DNA of 64,000 bases. It comes from Serratia sp. PL17. GTDB lineage: Bacteria > Pseudomonadota > Gammaproteobacteria > Enterobacterales > Enterobacteriaceae. The position numbers were made by a program, and so were the translations under genes. Within the stretch, counting starts at the first letter, position 1. Each line of letters opens with the position of its first letter. Where the stretch lies: NCBI RefSeq assembly GCF_017832355.1, contig NZ_JAFIBY010000003.1, forward strand, positions 62,001 to 126,000. Reading direction: 5' to 3'. Shown here one piece after another: positions 30,398 through 38,839 of this stretch. Under the pieces are notes generated by a model that was not told the DNA's origin, did no database searches, and saw nothing but the letters and a program-made list of their open reading frames with translations.

Positions 30398-30775
30398 CCA
30401 CTCCCCCTGTCGAGCAATATTGTTAATCACAGTGATACGGAATCTGACCTGGGGGGACAAATAAGAAATAACCTTTAGTTATGCATTTTCATGCTAAGTG
30501 GATTTTTCACCGCGGTGAATTCATTGTTTCTTCGGCTAAAATAAAACAATCCTTTCAAAATTAAACAGATATATATCCACAGTTAAATTGTGGATTATGT
30601 ATTCATACAGAATAAAGTTATTAACTATAGGTATTAGATATATATGGCCTAAATCATTCAACTGACATCGCAGTGGTACGACTCAGGTAAGACCGACGGA
30701 TGAACCGCCAAATATGAAGGGGATAAACGAAAAGAGGTTCAGCATGCTGAACCTCTCGAAAATGCAGGGTGTTGA
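30398..30775. promoter_or_regulatory. cbl control region with ATAAC-N5-GTTAT dyad
   Basis: The dyad ATAACCTTTAGTTAT (30468-30482) has the inverted-repeat form of LysR-type or CysB-like sites and lies about 75 bp upstream of cbl. The rest is AT-rich and includes AACTATAG (30623-30630), related to the motif before the binding-protein genes. The chaC terminator occupies the far end. No gene seen. Confidence 0.4.
30733..30756 (-). terminator. chaC terminator
   Basis: A perfect 24-bp palindrome (AGAGGTTCAGCA and its complement) followed on the minus strand by TTTTCGTTT, 20 bp past the chaC stop. Confidence 0.75.
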
Positions 30776-31471
30776 TCACGCCGTCGCTTCGCCGCCGATA
30801 GGGCCTGAGGTATTTTGTTGCAGCCACTGTTGTACATAGCTAACCAAGTCACCAATGCAGTCGTCCTTCATGCCGTGGTTTTTCAGCTCGTTATCCAGTG
30901 CGAACAGGTACTGGGCATTGGTGCCTAATGGCCCGCTGGCGCTGGCGATCAACGGGGCGATCACCTGATGGCTGGTGTCTTCTTCAAACAGTGGATGCTG
31001 TGAGTTCATGACAAACACCAACGCGGTGACGACTTCACCATCGGCCAACCGAAGATCGCACCAGGTCGGCAAATAGCAGTTGGTCACCATTTCGCGTTTC
31101 CACAGCAGCTCCAACTCTTCGCGCAGTTTGCTTTCGGGCAGTCGGAACGCCAAGCCTGTGGTATTGCCGCCCTCTTTCAATGCCAGCATACGCCCAGGTT
31201 GATGCAGCGTACCGCGCCCGGCGGTTAGCCGCAGGCAGAAAGCGCGATGCCAGCCATGCAGCGTAGCCGGTCGCACCTCTTCAGATTCAAACACCGGATT
31301 CCACATCAATGAACCGTAGCCGAAGACCCACACGGGGCTATTATCTGGCCGACGGGATAACGTACAATCCAGCGAGGCCGCACGCTGCTCTGATGTCAGT
31401 AACAGCGACTCCTCAATGGTGCCGAATGCTGTTTTGCAATCCGCATTTTGCAGAAAATCTCGCGTTAACAC
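30776..31471 (-). CDS. chaC: glutathione-specific gamma-glutamylcyclotransferase ChaC
   Basis: 231 residues, the same length as E. coli ChaC. It cleaves the gamma-glutamyl bond of glutathione, giving 5-oxoproline and Cys-Gly. The substrate loop VFGYGSLMWNP is at about residues 47-57. The catalytic-glutamate region follows GRMLALKEGGNTTGLAFRLP, and SGPLGTNAQYLF is a family signature. I chose a GTG at 31469-31471 because GGGAGG lies 8 nt upstream and the length then matches; the frame stays open to 31516. In E. coli it lies beside chaA; here the siderophore gene separates them and chaC is on the opposite strand. Confidence 0.92.
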   Translation of the reverse strand: MLTRDFLQNADCKTAFGTIEESLLLTSEQRAASLDCTLSRRPDNSPVWVFGYGSLMWNPVFESEEVRPATLHGWHRAFCLRLTAGRGTLHQPGRMLALKEGGNTTGLAFRLPESKLREELELLWKREMVTNCYLPTWCDLRLADGEVVTALVFVMNSQHPLFEEDTSHQVIAPLIASASGPLGTNAQYLFALDNELKNHGMKDDCIGDLVSYVQQWLQQNTSGPIGGEATA

Positions 31472-31779
31472 CTTAACAACCTCCCGGGAATAGGATTGCT
31501 CATACTCCCTAGCCACTGTTCAATCTTAATTATTGAGTGCGGAATTTTATTAATTAATTACCTTTCGCACGTTAATAATGACCTTATTCTTTTCTCGGTG
31601 AGCAATCAAGTTTCAAACGATGTTTAAGGTGAAAAAGTATTTGTACTCGTGAGCAATAATATCGAAAGTTAAAATACTAAATCTAAGCATGTCGAGATTT
31701 CGCTTTTTTGCATTCGTTACCCCCGGAGATCCGAGAGCGACCCAATCACCGATTTGTGTGGCTAGCGCTGCGCCAATCA

Positions 31780-31798
31780 GCAAACAATTCTCATTATC
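31780..31798. promoter_or_regulatory. Fur box upstream of the siderophore-interacting gene
   Basis: Minus strand GATAATGAGAATTGTTTGC agrees with GATAATGATAATCATTATC at 14 of 19 positions. It ends 46 bp before the GTG start, so it probably covers the promoter. The remaining 31472-31779 between the divergent genes shows nothing else I recognise. Confidence 0.7.
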
Positions 31799-31844
31799 AA
31801 ATGGCATGATATACTCACCGCCAAACGAACATAAGGAGAACCCC

Positions 31845-32663
31845 GTGACTACCGAAGCCCCACGCTCACGCGCGCCCTACCTGATTGCAGTCAGTGCCAT
31901 TCGCGATATTACCCCACACCTGCGCCGTATCACCTTTACTGCGCCCGACCTGGGTTATTACCCGGCTAACGCTGCCGCCGCACACATTAAGGTTTTTCTG
32001 CCGCTTGAAGGCCAGACGCAGCCTGACTTGCCAACGCTAACCGAAAATGGCCCACGCTGGGCGGCAGATGCAGTACGCCCGATCGTCCGCACCTATTCCA
32101 TCCGTGCGGTACGCCCAGAACAGGCAGAAATCGATATCGAGTTTGCGATACACGATCACAGCGGCCCGGCCGTTAATTTTGCCCGTGAGGCTAAAGCCGG
32201 CGATAAAATTGGTATCAGCAATCCCGGCGGCCCTAAACCGATGTTGCCAGAGGCTGATTTCTACTGTCTGGCTGGCGATCCGTCTTCATTACCTGCGCTG
32301 GCAGCATTGTTGGAAAATTTACCGGCAGCCAGCGAAGGCCATGCCTTTATCCGTGTCGATAGCGCAGCCGACGTGATCGACCTGAAAAAACCTGCGGGAT
32401 TTGAACTGAGTTGGATTATTGGTGGCACTGAGAAAACCGCAGAATTGGTTACGCAGTTTTGCGCCTTACCCTTGCCACAAGCCGACACCCAATACTGGCT
32501 GGCGGGTGAAGACCGGCTGGTGGTCGAACTGCGCCGCTACCTGCGCCGTGAGCGCCAATGTGATCGTAATCAGCTTTATGCCGTACCTTACTGGCGTGAG
32601 GGTCTAAATGAAGAGGGTTATCATAATAAACGGCATGAAATTATGGATAATATTGACGCCTGA
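31845..32663 (+). CDS. siderophore-interacting protein (FAD-dependent ferric-siderophore reductase)
   Basis: 272 residues of the ViuB/YqjH family, cytoplasmic flavoproteins that reduce ferric siderophores. The FAD-binding motif RPIVRTYSIRA is followed by FAIHDHSGPAVNFAREAKAG and the phosphate-loop NPGGPKP. The C-terminal pyridine-nucleotide domain has YWLAGEDRLVVELRRYLRRE and ends with the YWREGLNEEGYH signature. I chose the GTG at 31845 because AAGGAG lies 6 nt upstream and a Fur box just before it; the longer open frame from 31689 would run over the Fur box. Confidence 0.88.
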   Translation: MTTEAPRSRAPYLIAVSAIRDITPHLRRITFTAPDLGYYPANAAAAHIKVFLPLEGQTQPDLPTLTENGPRWAADAVRPIVRTYSIRAVRPEQAEIDIEFAIHDHSGPAVNFAREAKAGDKIGISNPGGPKPMLPEADFYCLAGDPSSLPALAALLENLPAASEGHAFIRVDSAADVIDLKKPAGFELSWIIGGTEKTAELVTQFCALPLPQADTQYWLAGEDRLVVELRRYLRRERQCDRNQLYAVPYWREGLNEEGYHNKRHEIMDNIDA

Positions 32664-32765
32664 CGATATTTTTTCCCTTTATTAACCATACAATAGATGC
32701 AGAGACTGCAATTTATGTGCCGTTAATGAGTAAAACTCAGCTCACTGCGTAAAAGTAAGTAAAGA

Positions 32766-32791
32766 AAACCGCATCCGATGCGGTTTTTTTG
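32766..32791 (+). terminator. rho-independent terminator
   Basis: AAACCGCAT-CCG-ATGCGGTTT with a following T-run, about 100 bp after the siderophore-interacting gene. Confidence 0.8.
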
Positions 32792-33011
32792 TTAATCTAG
32801 TCACAGATCCCCAAAATAATCCTGCTGCATCGCGGCTGCACGCGTTGACCCGCAAGGTGAGGCCACGGATGAGCCGAATCGCAACGCAGCTAAAAAAATG
32901 CGGTTTGAAGGATAAGAGGGACAACGCAAGCCTAGGCTTTTTTACGTTAACAACATCACATCATTCCCCGGCGCGAGCCACTGGGTGTATCCTATTATTA
33001 TTAAATGTAAA

Positions 33012-33058
33012 TATACCCACTGCATTTCAAGCTGCGACTTGCAAGGCGACGGGTAAAT
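33012..33058. repeat. small imperfect palindrome, ERIC-end-like
   Basis: TACCCACTGCATTTCAAGC is followed by an imperfect inverted copy ending CGACGGGTAAA. The edge sequences resemble the ends of ERIC-type intergenic repeats of enterobacteria, but the usual core is missing. Confidence 0.35.
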
Positions 33059-33136
33059 ATTCTGGATGCGCAGAGCTGTCCTTAATGGCAGTCAGCGATG
33101 ACGGGACCACGCTGTTTGAGAAGGAGTACCATCGAA

Positions 33137-34237
33137 ATGAAGTCGCAAAACGATCCTGGCCGATCCAAATCCCGCCACACTGAATACTCACTGCTTTTCC
33201 CGATTGCCGCACTGGTGGTACTGAATCTGTGGGGCACTACCAGCAATTTCCCGCTGATCGTCGGCATTAACATTGTTGCTCTGATCGGTATTCTCAGCAG
33301 CGCCTTCAGCGTCGTCCGCCATGCCGACGTGCTGGCTCACCGTTTGGGTGAACCCTATGGCTCGCTGATCCTCAGCCTGTCCGTGGTCATCCTGGAAGTG
33401 AGCCTGATTTCCGCGTTGATGGCGACCGGCGATGCCGCGCCGGCGCTGATGCGCGATACGCTCTATTCCATCATTATGATTGTCAGTGCCGGGCTGGTGG
33501 GTTTTGCCCTGCTGCTTGGCGGCCGCAAATTTGCAACCCAATACGTTAACCTGGGCGGCATTAAGCAGTATTTGATGGCCATCTTCCCGCTGGCAGTGAT
33601 TGTATTGGTGTTCCCAAGTGCCCTGCCGGGTGGCAACTTCAGTACCGGTCAGGCGCTGCTGGTCGCGGTCATTTCCGCGGCTATGTACGGTGTGTTTCTG
33701 GTTATCCAAACCAAAACTCACCAGAGCCTGTTTGTCTACGAGCACGAAGATGACGATGGCGATCCGCACCACGGTAAGCCTTCCTCGCACAGTAGCGCCT
33801 GGCATGCCGGTTGGTTAGTGGTGCATTTGATTGCGGTAATCGCGGTGACCAAGTTCAACGCCAATCCGCTGGAAGGTTTGCTGACCAAGGTAAATGCACC
33901 GGCGCAGTTTACCGGCTTCCTGGTCGCACTGTTGATCCTGTCACCTGAAGGTTTGGGCGCACTGCGCGCGGTCTTGAACAACCAGGTGCAACGCGCCATG
34001 AACCTGTTCTTCGGCTCCGTGCTGGCCACCATTTCCCTGACGGTGCCCGCGGTGACCATCATCGCCACGCTGACCGGACAAACGCTGATCTTCGGCCTGC
34101 AGACCCCGCATATCGTCGTGATGCTGACGGTGTTGCTATTGTGCCAGCTGTCGTTCTCGACCGGCAGAACCAACGTACTGAACGGCACTGCGCACCTGGC
34201 GCTGTTCGCCGCTTATATGATGACTATCTTTGCCTGA
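33137..34237 (+). CDS. chaA: Na+/Ca2+:H+ antiporter ChaA
   Basis: 366 residues, the same size as E. coli ChaA, with about eleven hydrophobic helices. The two CaCA-type repeats show as RLGEPYGSLILSLSVVILEVS and LLILSPEGLGALRAVLNNQ (conserved acidic residues in each). A charged cytoplasmic loop contains FVYEHEDDDGDPHHG, the family's acidic segment. It expels sodium, calcium or potassium at alkaline pH. The ATG at 33137 follows AAGGAG at 10 nt; the open frame extends 13 codons upstream without support. Confidence 0.95.
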   Translation: MKSQNDPGRSKSRHTEYSLLFPIAALVVLNLWGTTSNFPLIVGINIVALIGILSSAFSVVRHADVLAHRLGEPYGSLILSLSVVILEVSLISALMATGDAAPALMRDTLYSIIMIVSAGLVGFALLLGGRKFATQYVNLGGIKQYLMAIFPLAVIVLVFPSALPGGNFSTGQALLVAVISAAMYGVFLVIQTKTHQSLFVYEHEDDDGDPHHGKPSSHSSAWHAGWLVVHLIAVIAVTKFNANPLEGLLTKVNAPAQFTGFLVALLILSPEGLGALRAVLNNQVQRAMNLFFGSVLATISLTVPAVTIIATLTGQTLIFGLQTPHIVVMLTVLLLCQLSFSTGRTNVLNGTAHLALFAAYMMTIFA

Positions 34238-34243
34238 ATAACC

Positions 34244-34268
34244 GATGGGCGCACGTGCTGCGCCCATC
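34244..34268. terminator. bidirectional terminator between chaA and lpxO
   Basis: GATGGGCGCA and TGCGCCCATC form a 10-bp stem with a CGTGC loop between two convergent genes. Confidence 0.75.
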
Positions 34269-34277
34269 GTCTTTACA

Positions 34278-35180
34278 CTAGATTGCGAAAAACACGCCCG
34301 CCGCGATACCGCCAAACAAAATCCATTTAATGATGTAATAGCCAGTACGGTTCCACGCTTTTAACCGTTTCCCCACTTTGCGCACCGCATAGATGTACTT
34401 GAACAGCTTATTGACGCCGCCGGTGCGATCGCCCTCTTCATTTGGCGCGGTAGCCGCACTCATCAGGTTGCGGCCCAACCAATGGTTGATAGCTTGCGCC
34501 CAGCGAAAACGCATTGGCCGCTCGATATCGCAAAACAGAATCAGCCGGTTCTGCCCACTCTGGTTTTCGGCAAAATGCAGATAGGTTTCATCAAACATCA
34601 CGCCCTCGCCGTCACGCCAACTGTAGCGCTCACCGTCCACTTCAATAAAGCAGCGGTCATCATTCGGCGTAATCAACCCCAGGTGATAACGCAACGAACC
34701 GGCGTAAGGATCGCGATGCCGCGGCAAACGGCTACCGTCCGGCAGTTCGGCAAACATTGCTGCCTTGACCGAAGGTAGGCTGCGCAGCAGCGCGGTCGTT
34801 TGCGGGCACAGGCTCATCGCCGATGGATGGCTGTCTTCATACCACTTGAGATAAAAACGCTTCCAGCCGGTTTTGAAGAATGAATTGAAACCGGCATCGT
34901 TAAATTGATCCGAGGCTTTAATCTGCTGGATCGCCATTAACTGCTGCCCTTCATCACGAATGGTTTGCCAATTATCCCGCAGCACCTGTAGCTCTGGGAA
35001 TTGCTCCGGCTTCAAATAAGGCGTGGTCGGCACCCGTGAAAACAGATACATAAAAACATTCATCGGTGCGGTAAAGGTGGAATGATCCGAAAGCTGCCGC
35101 CAGAAGTTATAACGCACCCGGCCACGGTAATGCACATACACAACGCATAAAATAAATAGAAGTAAAATAATGTATTTCAT
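34278..35180 (-). CDS. lpxO: Fe(II)/2-oxoglutarate-dependent lipid A hydroxylase LpxO
   Basis: 300 residues, close in length to Salmonella LpxO (302). N-terminal membrane helix MKYIILLLFILCVVYVHY, then conserved blocks GFNSFFKTGWKRFYLKWY and DSHPSAMSLCP. The iron/2-oxoglutarate core is LPRHRDPYAGSLRYHLGL plus the second histidine in DETYLHFAENQSG. The C-terminus ends in another hydrophobic segment. It adds a 2-hydroxyl group to the secondary myristate of lipid A. Convergent with chaA. The 5' side borders the prophage island. Confidence 0.93.
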   Translation of the reverse strand: MKYIILLLFILCVVYVHYRGRVRYNFWRQLSDHSTFTAPMNVFMYLFSRVPTTPYLKPEQFPELQVLRDNWQTIRDEGQQLMAIQQIKASDQFNDAGFNSFFKTGWKRFYLKWYEDSHPSAMSLCPQTTALLRSLPSVKAAMFAELPDGSRLPRHRDPYAGSLRYHLGLITPNDDRCFIEVDGERYSWRDGEGVMFDETYLHFAENQSGQNRLILFCDIERPMRFRWAQAINHWLGRNLMSAATAPNEEGDRTGGVNKLFKYIYAVRKVGKRLKAWNRTGYYIIKWILFGGIAAGVFFAI

Positions 35181-35544
35181 GATTGAACCGCATTGAAGAT
35201 CCCAACACCCTGTACGCCAATCCAGCGTACACCCCAGTTATTTCCTTTTGGCGGATGAACCGCGTCGCCCTTCCGGAACACCACTAATCATTAACGCTAA
35301 TTAAACGAAAATCTATACAAAAAACCACAATAATTTACACAAAAGCTAAACGAGCGGGCTATTGCTGCCTATCCCGATATCACCGATATCGTATACCGCT
35401 ATCTGCAAAATCCTGGGCGCTGATGGGTTGTTCGCTATACCTATACTGGATATCAACCGTTGAGCGAACATTGCAATAACAAGTAAAAGGAGAATTTGGT
35501 TGTTCTTGTTTAGAGAGCAGTAGGCCGTACAAGGTCACCGCGGC
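35181..35544. other. intergenic region at left border of the prophage island
   Basis: Contains the lpxO promoter and, around 35425-35475, related half-sites GTTCGCTAT and AGCGAAC that could be operators. AAAAGGAG at about 35486-35493 is a good ribosome site followed by no long frame. The boundary between host and phage DNA is not sharp here; no attachment-site repeat was found on this side. Confidence 0.35.
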
Positions 35545-35724
35545 ATGCTGAATTACACTGGATCCTCCGGCAACGGCCAATGGACTGAGTCACCTGATCA
35601 CTTTTCCAGGCTGGCGAAAAGCCAGAGCGGCGCGGAACCCGATGCCTATCACTTTGAGCTATCTTTCGTTGAGCTTCCCATCCGCACCCGACAGCGTGTT
35701 CCATCTGCTGGAGCCGGACATTAA
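35545..35724 (+). CDS. short frame of unknown nature at the left junction
   Basis: A 59-codon frame beginning ATG (MLNYTGSSGNGQW) that runs into the Q fragment in a different frame and ends there. The first 40 codons have coding-like composition (HFSRLAKSQSGAEPDAYHFE), so it may be the start of a gene cut off when the Q fragment was joined. I do not recognise it, and it may not be expressed. Confidence 0.25.
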   Translation: MLNYTGSSGNGQWTESPDHFSRLAKSQSGAEPDAYHFELSFVELPIRTRQRVPSAGAGH

Positions 35725-36253
35725 TCAAGAGCTGTATGGAATGCCGGAATATCTGTCGGCGCTCAATTCAGCCTGGCTGCACGAGTCCGCCACGCTGTTC
35801 CGGCGTAAGTATTACCAGAACGGCGCGCACGCAGGCTACATCATGTACGTGACCGACGCCGCGCAGAACAATACCGATGTTGAAGCGCTTCGCGATGCGA
35901 TGAGCGACTCGAAAGGCATGGGGAATTTTAAAAACCTGTTCTTCTACGCGCCGAACGGAAAGCCCGACGGCATCAAGATTGTGTCGCTCAGCGAGGTGGC
36001 GACGAAAGATGATTTCTTTAACATCAAAAAGGTTAGCGCAGCCGACCTGCTGGATGCCCACCGCATCCCCTATCAACTGATGGGCGGTAAACCGGAGAAC
36101 GTCGGGTCAGTGGGTGACGTGGAGAAGGCCGCGAGGGTATTTGTCCGCAATGAGCTGACGCCGTTACAGCAGCGCATCACCGAGGTGAATGACTGGATCG
36201 GCGAGGAGGTCATCCGCTTTAAAAAATACACCCGCGACAACGAAAACGAATGA
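35660..36253 (+). pseudogene. portal protein gene Q, 3' fragment (left copy)
   Basis: Encodes about the last 190 residues of the P2-type portal vertex protein gpQ (full length 344 in P2): SVFHLLEPDINQELYGMPEY, NAGYIMY-like AHAGYIMYVTD, DVEALRDAMSDSKGMGNFKN, HRIPYQLMGGKPENVGSVGD. The 5' half is missing; the junction is near 35660-35680. It differs from the right-hand copy at a handful of residues (for example WIGEE against WLGEE). The frame is intact to its natural stop, but the fragment lacks the wing and stem regions needed for a portal. Confidence 0.85.
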
Positions 36254-36260
36254 TAGACCG

Positions 36261-36282
36261 GCCGCCTGATTGGCGGCTTTTT
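36261..36282 (+). terminator. Q terminator (left copy)
   Basis: GCCGCC-TGAT-TGGCGGC stem with a T-run, directly after the Q fragment. Confidence 0.75.
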
Positions 36283-36422
36283 CGTGCCCGCCTGTAAGCG
36301 CCCCAGACGCCCACCACGACGAGCACGCACGCCCTCACTCGCGAATCAAAACAAAGAACCCCGACGCCATCACGACGCGCTGACGCCGTCAATTCTGATA
36401 ATTAAATACGTGCCTGCGCGCA

Positions 36423-36441
36423 ATGCTATCCCCGCCACGCC
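36423..36441 (-). other. P2/186-type cos site (left copy)
   Basis: Minus strand GGCGTGGCGGGGATAGCAT. As I recall the 19-base cohesive ends, it differs from P2 (GGCGAGGCGGGGAAAGCAC) at three positions and from 186 at one. It lies downstream of Q as in P2-like phages, where terminase cuts to make packaged ends. Confidence 0.8.
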
Positions 36442-36450
36442 TGCCCGCTA

Positions 36451-36544
36451 TCGTCTTGGCTACGTCGGCGTCATTCCAGCTAACCCCCCCGCCCTCAATC
36501 AAATTCATCACCGCCGTGACATACTTAGGCGTTGCTACCTGCAT
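36451..36544 (-). pseudogene. N-terminal fragment of the phage-island ORF127 family
   Basis: Encodes MQVATPKYVTAVMNLIEGGG followed by VSWNDADVAKT, then breaks off beside the cos region. It matches the start of the intact gene at 47673-48056. The remaining 90 or so codons are missing. Confidence 0.7.
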
Positions 36545-36639
36545 ATCTGGATCAGGTTCTCGCTGAACCTCCCCACAGTTATTGACAGGACTCCGAGGTG
36601 CGCCAGAGGCGTTTTTAAAATCAAAGGATTCAAGTCAAT

Positions 36640-36670
36640 GACTTTGCACAGTGCGCCACTGTGCAAAGTC
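36640..36670. promoter_or_regulatory. perfect 14-bp hairpin/dyad in ORF127 leader (left copy)
   Basis: GACTTTGCACAGTG and CACTGTGCAAAGTC flank a CGC loop, with no mismatches. The same element is at 48152-48182. There is no T-run, so it is either an operator or an RNA leader structure rather than a simple terminator. Confidence 0.6.
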
Positions 36671-36818
36671 AGATTTTGTAAATGCATCTGTACCAAATAC
36701 GACGTAAGTTTGACGTCCATCTCATGTCCACATCTGGGTGCTTTTCAAGTGATTGTATTGGTCTACTGAATTCAAGTGCCACCTGTTTTATATAGGGAAC
36801 ATTGATATTCAAGGCAAG

Positions 36819-36840
36819 AAAAAGGCCGCCGAGGCGGCCT
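36819..36840. terminator. copy of the phoH terminator at the junction of the two remnants
   Basis: AGGCCGCC and GGCGGCCT preceded by AAAA; the same as 48331-48352 behind phoH. Its presence on both sides of the second remnant suggests that this is the attachment region. Confidence 0.6.
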
Positions 36841-36949
36841 AGCAAAGATACATTAGTCATTTGAAATAAAAGGATTTATTTCTAAGCGTGTCCACACATT
36901 GACCACACTTCGAAAAAAAGCCTCGGATTTCCGGGGCTTCTATGCTTCT

Positions 36950-37130
36950 GTTACATAAACAAACATTGCTGGCCGTAGTGATTTGGATGCATTGTCAGTC
37001 TAACGGTGAGACTCAACTTCACTCTCGGTAGCATATAGAGTGACCAATGAATGACTGCAATACTTGTTCTAACACTGATAATGGCTCTGCTTATTGTTCT
37101 CACTGAGATGACGCCTTAAGAAAGGTACCT
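36950..37130 (-). pseudogene. ogr-like late-gene activator, dead copy
   Basis: The reading RHLSENNKQSHYQC, stop, NKYCSHSLVT aligns with RYLSENTKERYHQC-QNINCSHTFVT of the intact ogr at 38543-38761. There is an in-frame stop in the zinc finger, the first finger half is missing and the tail has diverged. It lies directly inside the left end of the second remnant. Confidence 0.7.
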
Positions 37131-37237
37131 GCCCTTCTAAATCCAAATACTACTTGCAATCACTTTTTCCGTCATATCTTACCGCTACACACAAAATAGC
37201 TTCGCTACTCTCTCAAGTTGACATGACACACTGACAA

Positions 37238-37606
37238 TTATTTCTCACCTGTTAATGGTGGTTGAAAAATTTCATTAATTATAGATTCAGCCAATTTTCT
37301 CTGTTCTTCTGTTGGCTCAGGATCTAGCTTGGATTCAACTTCATTCAGTTTTTCAACCCAAAACATATACTCCTCATCTGTAAAATCACTTGCTTTCTTT
37401 TCTTGATAAGACTCAATGAAATCAATCAGTTTTAAAGTTAAACCTTTAGCTTCTTCAGTCGGTTTGCTTTGATAGTCATCTTCAAAGAAATCTTTTCCAT
37501 ACTGAATATAATATTCTGCTTGTTTTAAATACCGACCAAGATAATACAATGCAGATCTAGCATCGGAGGTATTAACCCCTTTAATTATATCATTAAAGTT
37601 TTTCAT
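37238..37606 (-). CDS. uncharacterised 122-residue acidic helical protein (cargo pair, second gene)
   Basis: Mostly alpha-helical and acidic by inspection (YYLGRYLKQAEYYIQYGKDF, EEYMFWVEKLNEVESKLDPE), with no signal peptide or membrane segment. The ATG at 37604-37606 follows AAGGAT; it begins 1 bp after the stop of the upstream gene, so the two are co-translated. AT-rich compared with phage structural genes. I recognise no family. Confidence 0.65.
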   Translation of the reverse strand: MKNFNDIIKGVNTSDARSALYYLGRYLKQAEYYIQYGKDFFEDDYQSKPTEEAKGLTLKLIDFIESYQEKKASDFTDEEYMFWVEKLNEVESKLDPEPTEEQRKLAESIINEIFQPPLTGEK

Positions 37607-37607
37607 T

Positions 37608-38099
37608 TCATCCAATCCTTATTATATCAAATGCTGACTGTGGCAATCCGGAAAGTATATATTCGTGTGATAATGGATTAGCCATGTCCTTAACGTTTAC
37701 CTTTTGGTAAAAAGGTACTGCCTCCAAGCGAGAAATAACGCACAATAAAGGTCTAAACTGTTGATCTTTAGCTAGCTTAGTGATGGTTACTATTTCCTCA
37801 TATGCTTCCTTGGTAATTTTTCCAAGTTCAAGCATCGCTGAAGCCCCCTTCCTAATCCCTAACCGATTGTAATTTATCTTTGTATTATGTAGATCTGAGC
37901 CATCTACCTCCTTTTTAAGTAAATTGTAAATTTCTAGCGGGGAGGAGCTTGGTGGGACAGTAAAATGTGGTGACTCAAAGTCAGAACCAAAATAAGGTGT
38001 ACACCACATATAGTGCTGATCAGAGTAATATTTTTTATTTATATTGAATGCAAGGGTTGTCATTGCAGAATATAAAATTGGATTTTTAATGTCCTTCAT
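37608..38099 (-). CDS. uncharacterised 163-residue protein (cargo pair, first gene)
   Basis: Soluble protein with aromatic-rich N-terminus (YYSDQHYMWCTPYFGSDF) and a central segment LGIRKGASAMLELGKITKEA. AAAGGAG lies upstream of the ATG at a rather long spacing. Located between the dead and the intact ogr copies, a place where P2-like phages may carry extra genes. No family recognised; a two-gene module such as toxin-antitoxin or exclusion is conceivable but not shown by any motif. Confidence 0.65.
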   Translation of the reverse strand: MKDIKNPILYSAMTTLAFNINKKYYSDQHYMWCTPYFGSDFESPHFTVPPSSSPLEIYNLLKKEVDGSDLHNTKINYNRLGIRKGASAMLELGKITKEAYEEIVTITKLAKDQQFRPLLCVISRLEAVPFYQKVNVKDMANPLSHEYILSGLPQSAFDIIRIG

Positions 38100-38542
38100 G
38101 ACACTCGAGGCTCCTTTGATAAATTGATTTCATAAAAACTCTTTTTTAAAAGATAAATCACAAATTCAACATATTAATTAAGTCAACTTTACATACTCCA
38201 TACAACAGTATCTAAAAGTCATTTTTATTTAAAGTAATCATTTAGAAAAATAAATATAATAGTATCTTTACCGTGATCATATTAATAATATCATGATGAC
38301 TATAATAGCATGTGCATTTTTACGCATCATGTCAATTAAATATTTACGTAAATTAGTATATTTTCCTTTGATTTTAACTTCTAACAAAAAAACCAAGAGT
38401 TTATTATTTATTGAGTGGACAATGGTTGCGAGATGGTATTAATAAAAACACAATAATTTTAAATGAACTTATTTATTCGGACTCTCCTACGCATAACTAC
38501 ACTTCGCAGAAGCCCCGTAAATCAGGGACTTCTGCGTTTTAA
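38100..38542. other. AT-rich spacer with ogr terminator
   Basis: About 440 bp, very AT-rich, no gene. The promoter of the cargo pair must be near 38110-38250. AGAAGCCCC/GGGACTTCT at 38508-38531 is a hairpin behind ogr. Confidence 0.5.
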
Positions 38543-38761
38543 CTACATCAACATGCTTTGCTGGCCGTAATGGGTCGGGTGAGGTAACACCGGCACCACA
38601 TGGCCGGGTTTCATAATTGTGCGTTCTACGGTTTCCATGGTGACAAATGTATGACTGCAATTGATATTCTGACACTGGTGGTAACGCTCCTTTGTATTCT
38701 CGCTGAGATAACGGCTTGAATGGGCATGAGCAGCAGTTCCGCTGATATTGCAATGAAACAT
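38543..38761 (-). CDS. ogr: Ogr/Delta-type zinc-finger late-gene activator
   Basis: 72 residues, the length of P2 Ogr, and similar along its length (KERYHQCQNINCSHTF, GQQSMLM at the end). Ogr activates phage late promoters through the RNA polymerase alpha subunit. P2 Ogr co-ordinates zinc with C4, C7, C30 and C35; here C4, C30 and C35 are present but residue 7 is serine (FHCNIS), so zinc binding and activity are doubtful. Located next to D as in P2. Confidence 0.85.
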   Translation of the reverse strand: MFHCNISGTAAHAHSSRYLSENTKERYHQCQNINCSHTFVTMETVERTIMKPGHVVPVLPHPTHYGQQSMLM

Positions 38762-38839
38762 AATTTATCACCTCGACACGTCAACATTGATAAGGTAATT
38801 TTAGTCTTTTTACTTTAATATCAATTAATTATTAATCAT

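Larger units (their letters stand above)
32664..33136. other. gene-free region with terminators upstream of chaA
   Basis: Contains a plus-strand terminator (listed separately), a GC-rich stretch near 32820-32930 ending in AAGCCTAGGCTTTTTT (32928-32943), and an imperfect palindrome at 33012-33058. A small RNA or chaA leader is possible, but I see no decisive evidence. Confidence 0.35.
36451..36840. repeat. 390-bp direct repeat, left copy
   Basis: Near-identical to 47961-48352 and of equal length. It contains the ORF127 5' end, a 14-bp-stem hairpin at 36640-36670 and, at its right edge, a copy of the phoH terminator. It marks the end of one prophage remnant or the scar of a tandem recombination. 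Confidence 0.8.

Noticed and set aside
31689-31844. N-terminal extension of the siderophore-interacting protein
   Set aside because: It would translate through the Fur box, has no family counterpart and lacks a ribosome site, whereas the GTG at 31845 has AAGGAG.
36284-36769. 161-codon plus-strand frame across the left cos region
   Set aside because: It covers the cos site, the ORF127 fragment and the hairpin in antisense and has no domain.
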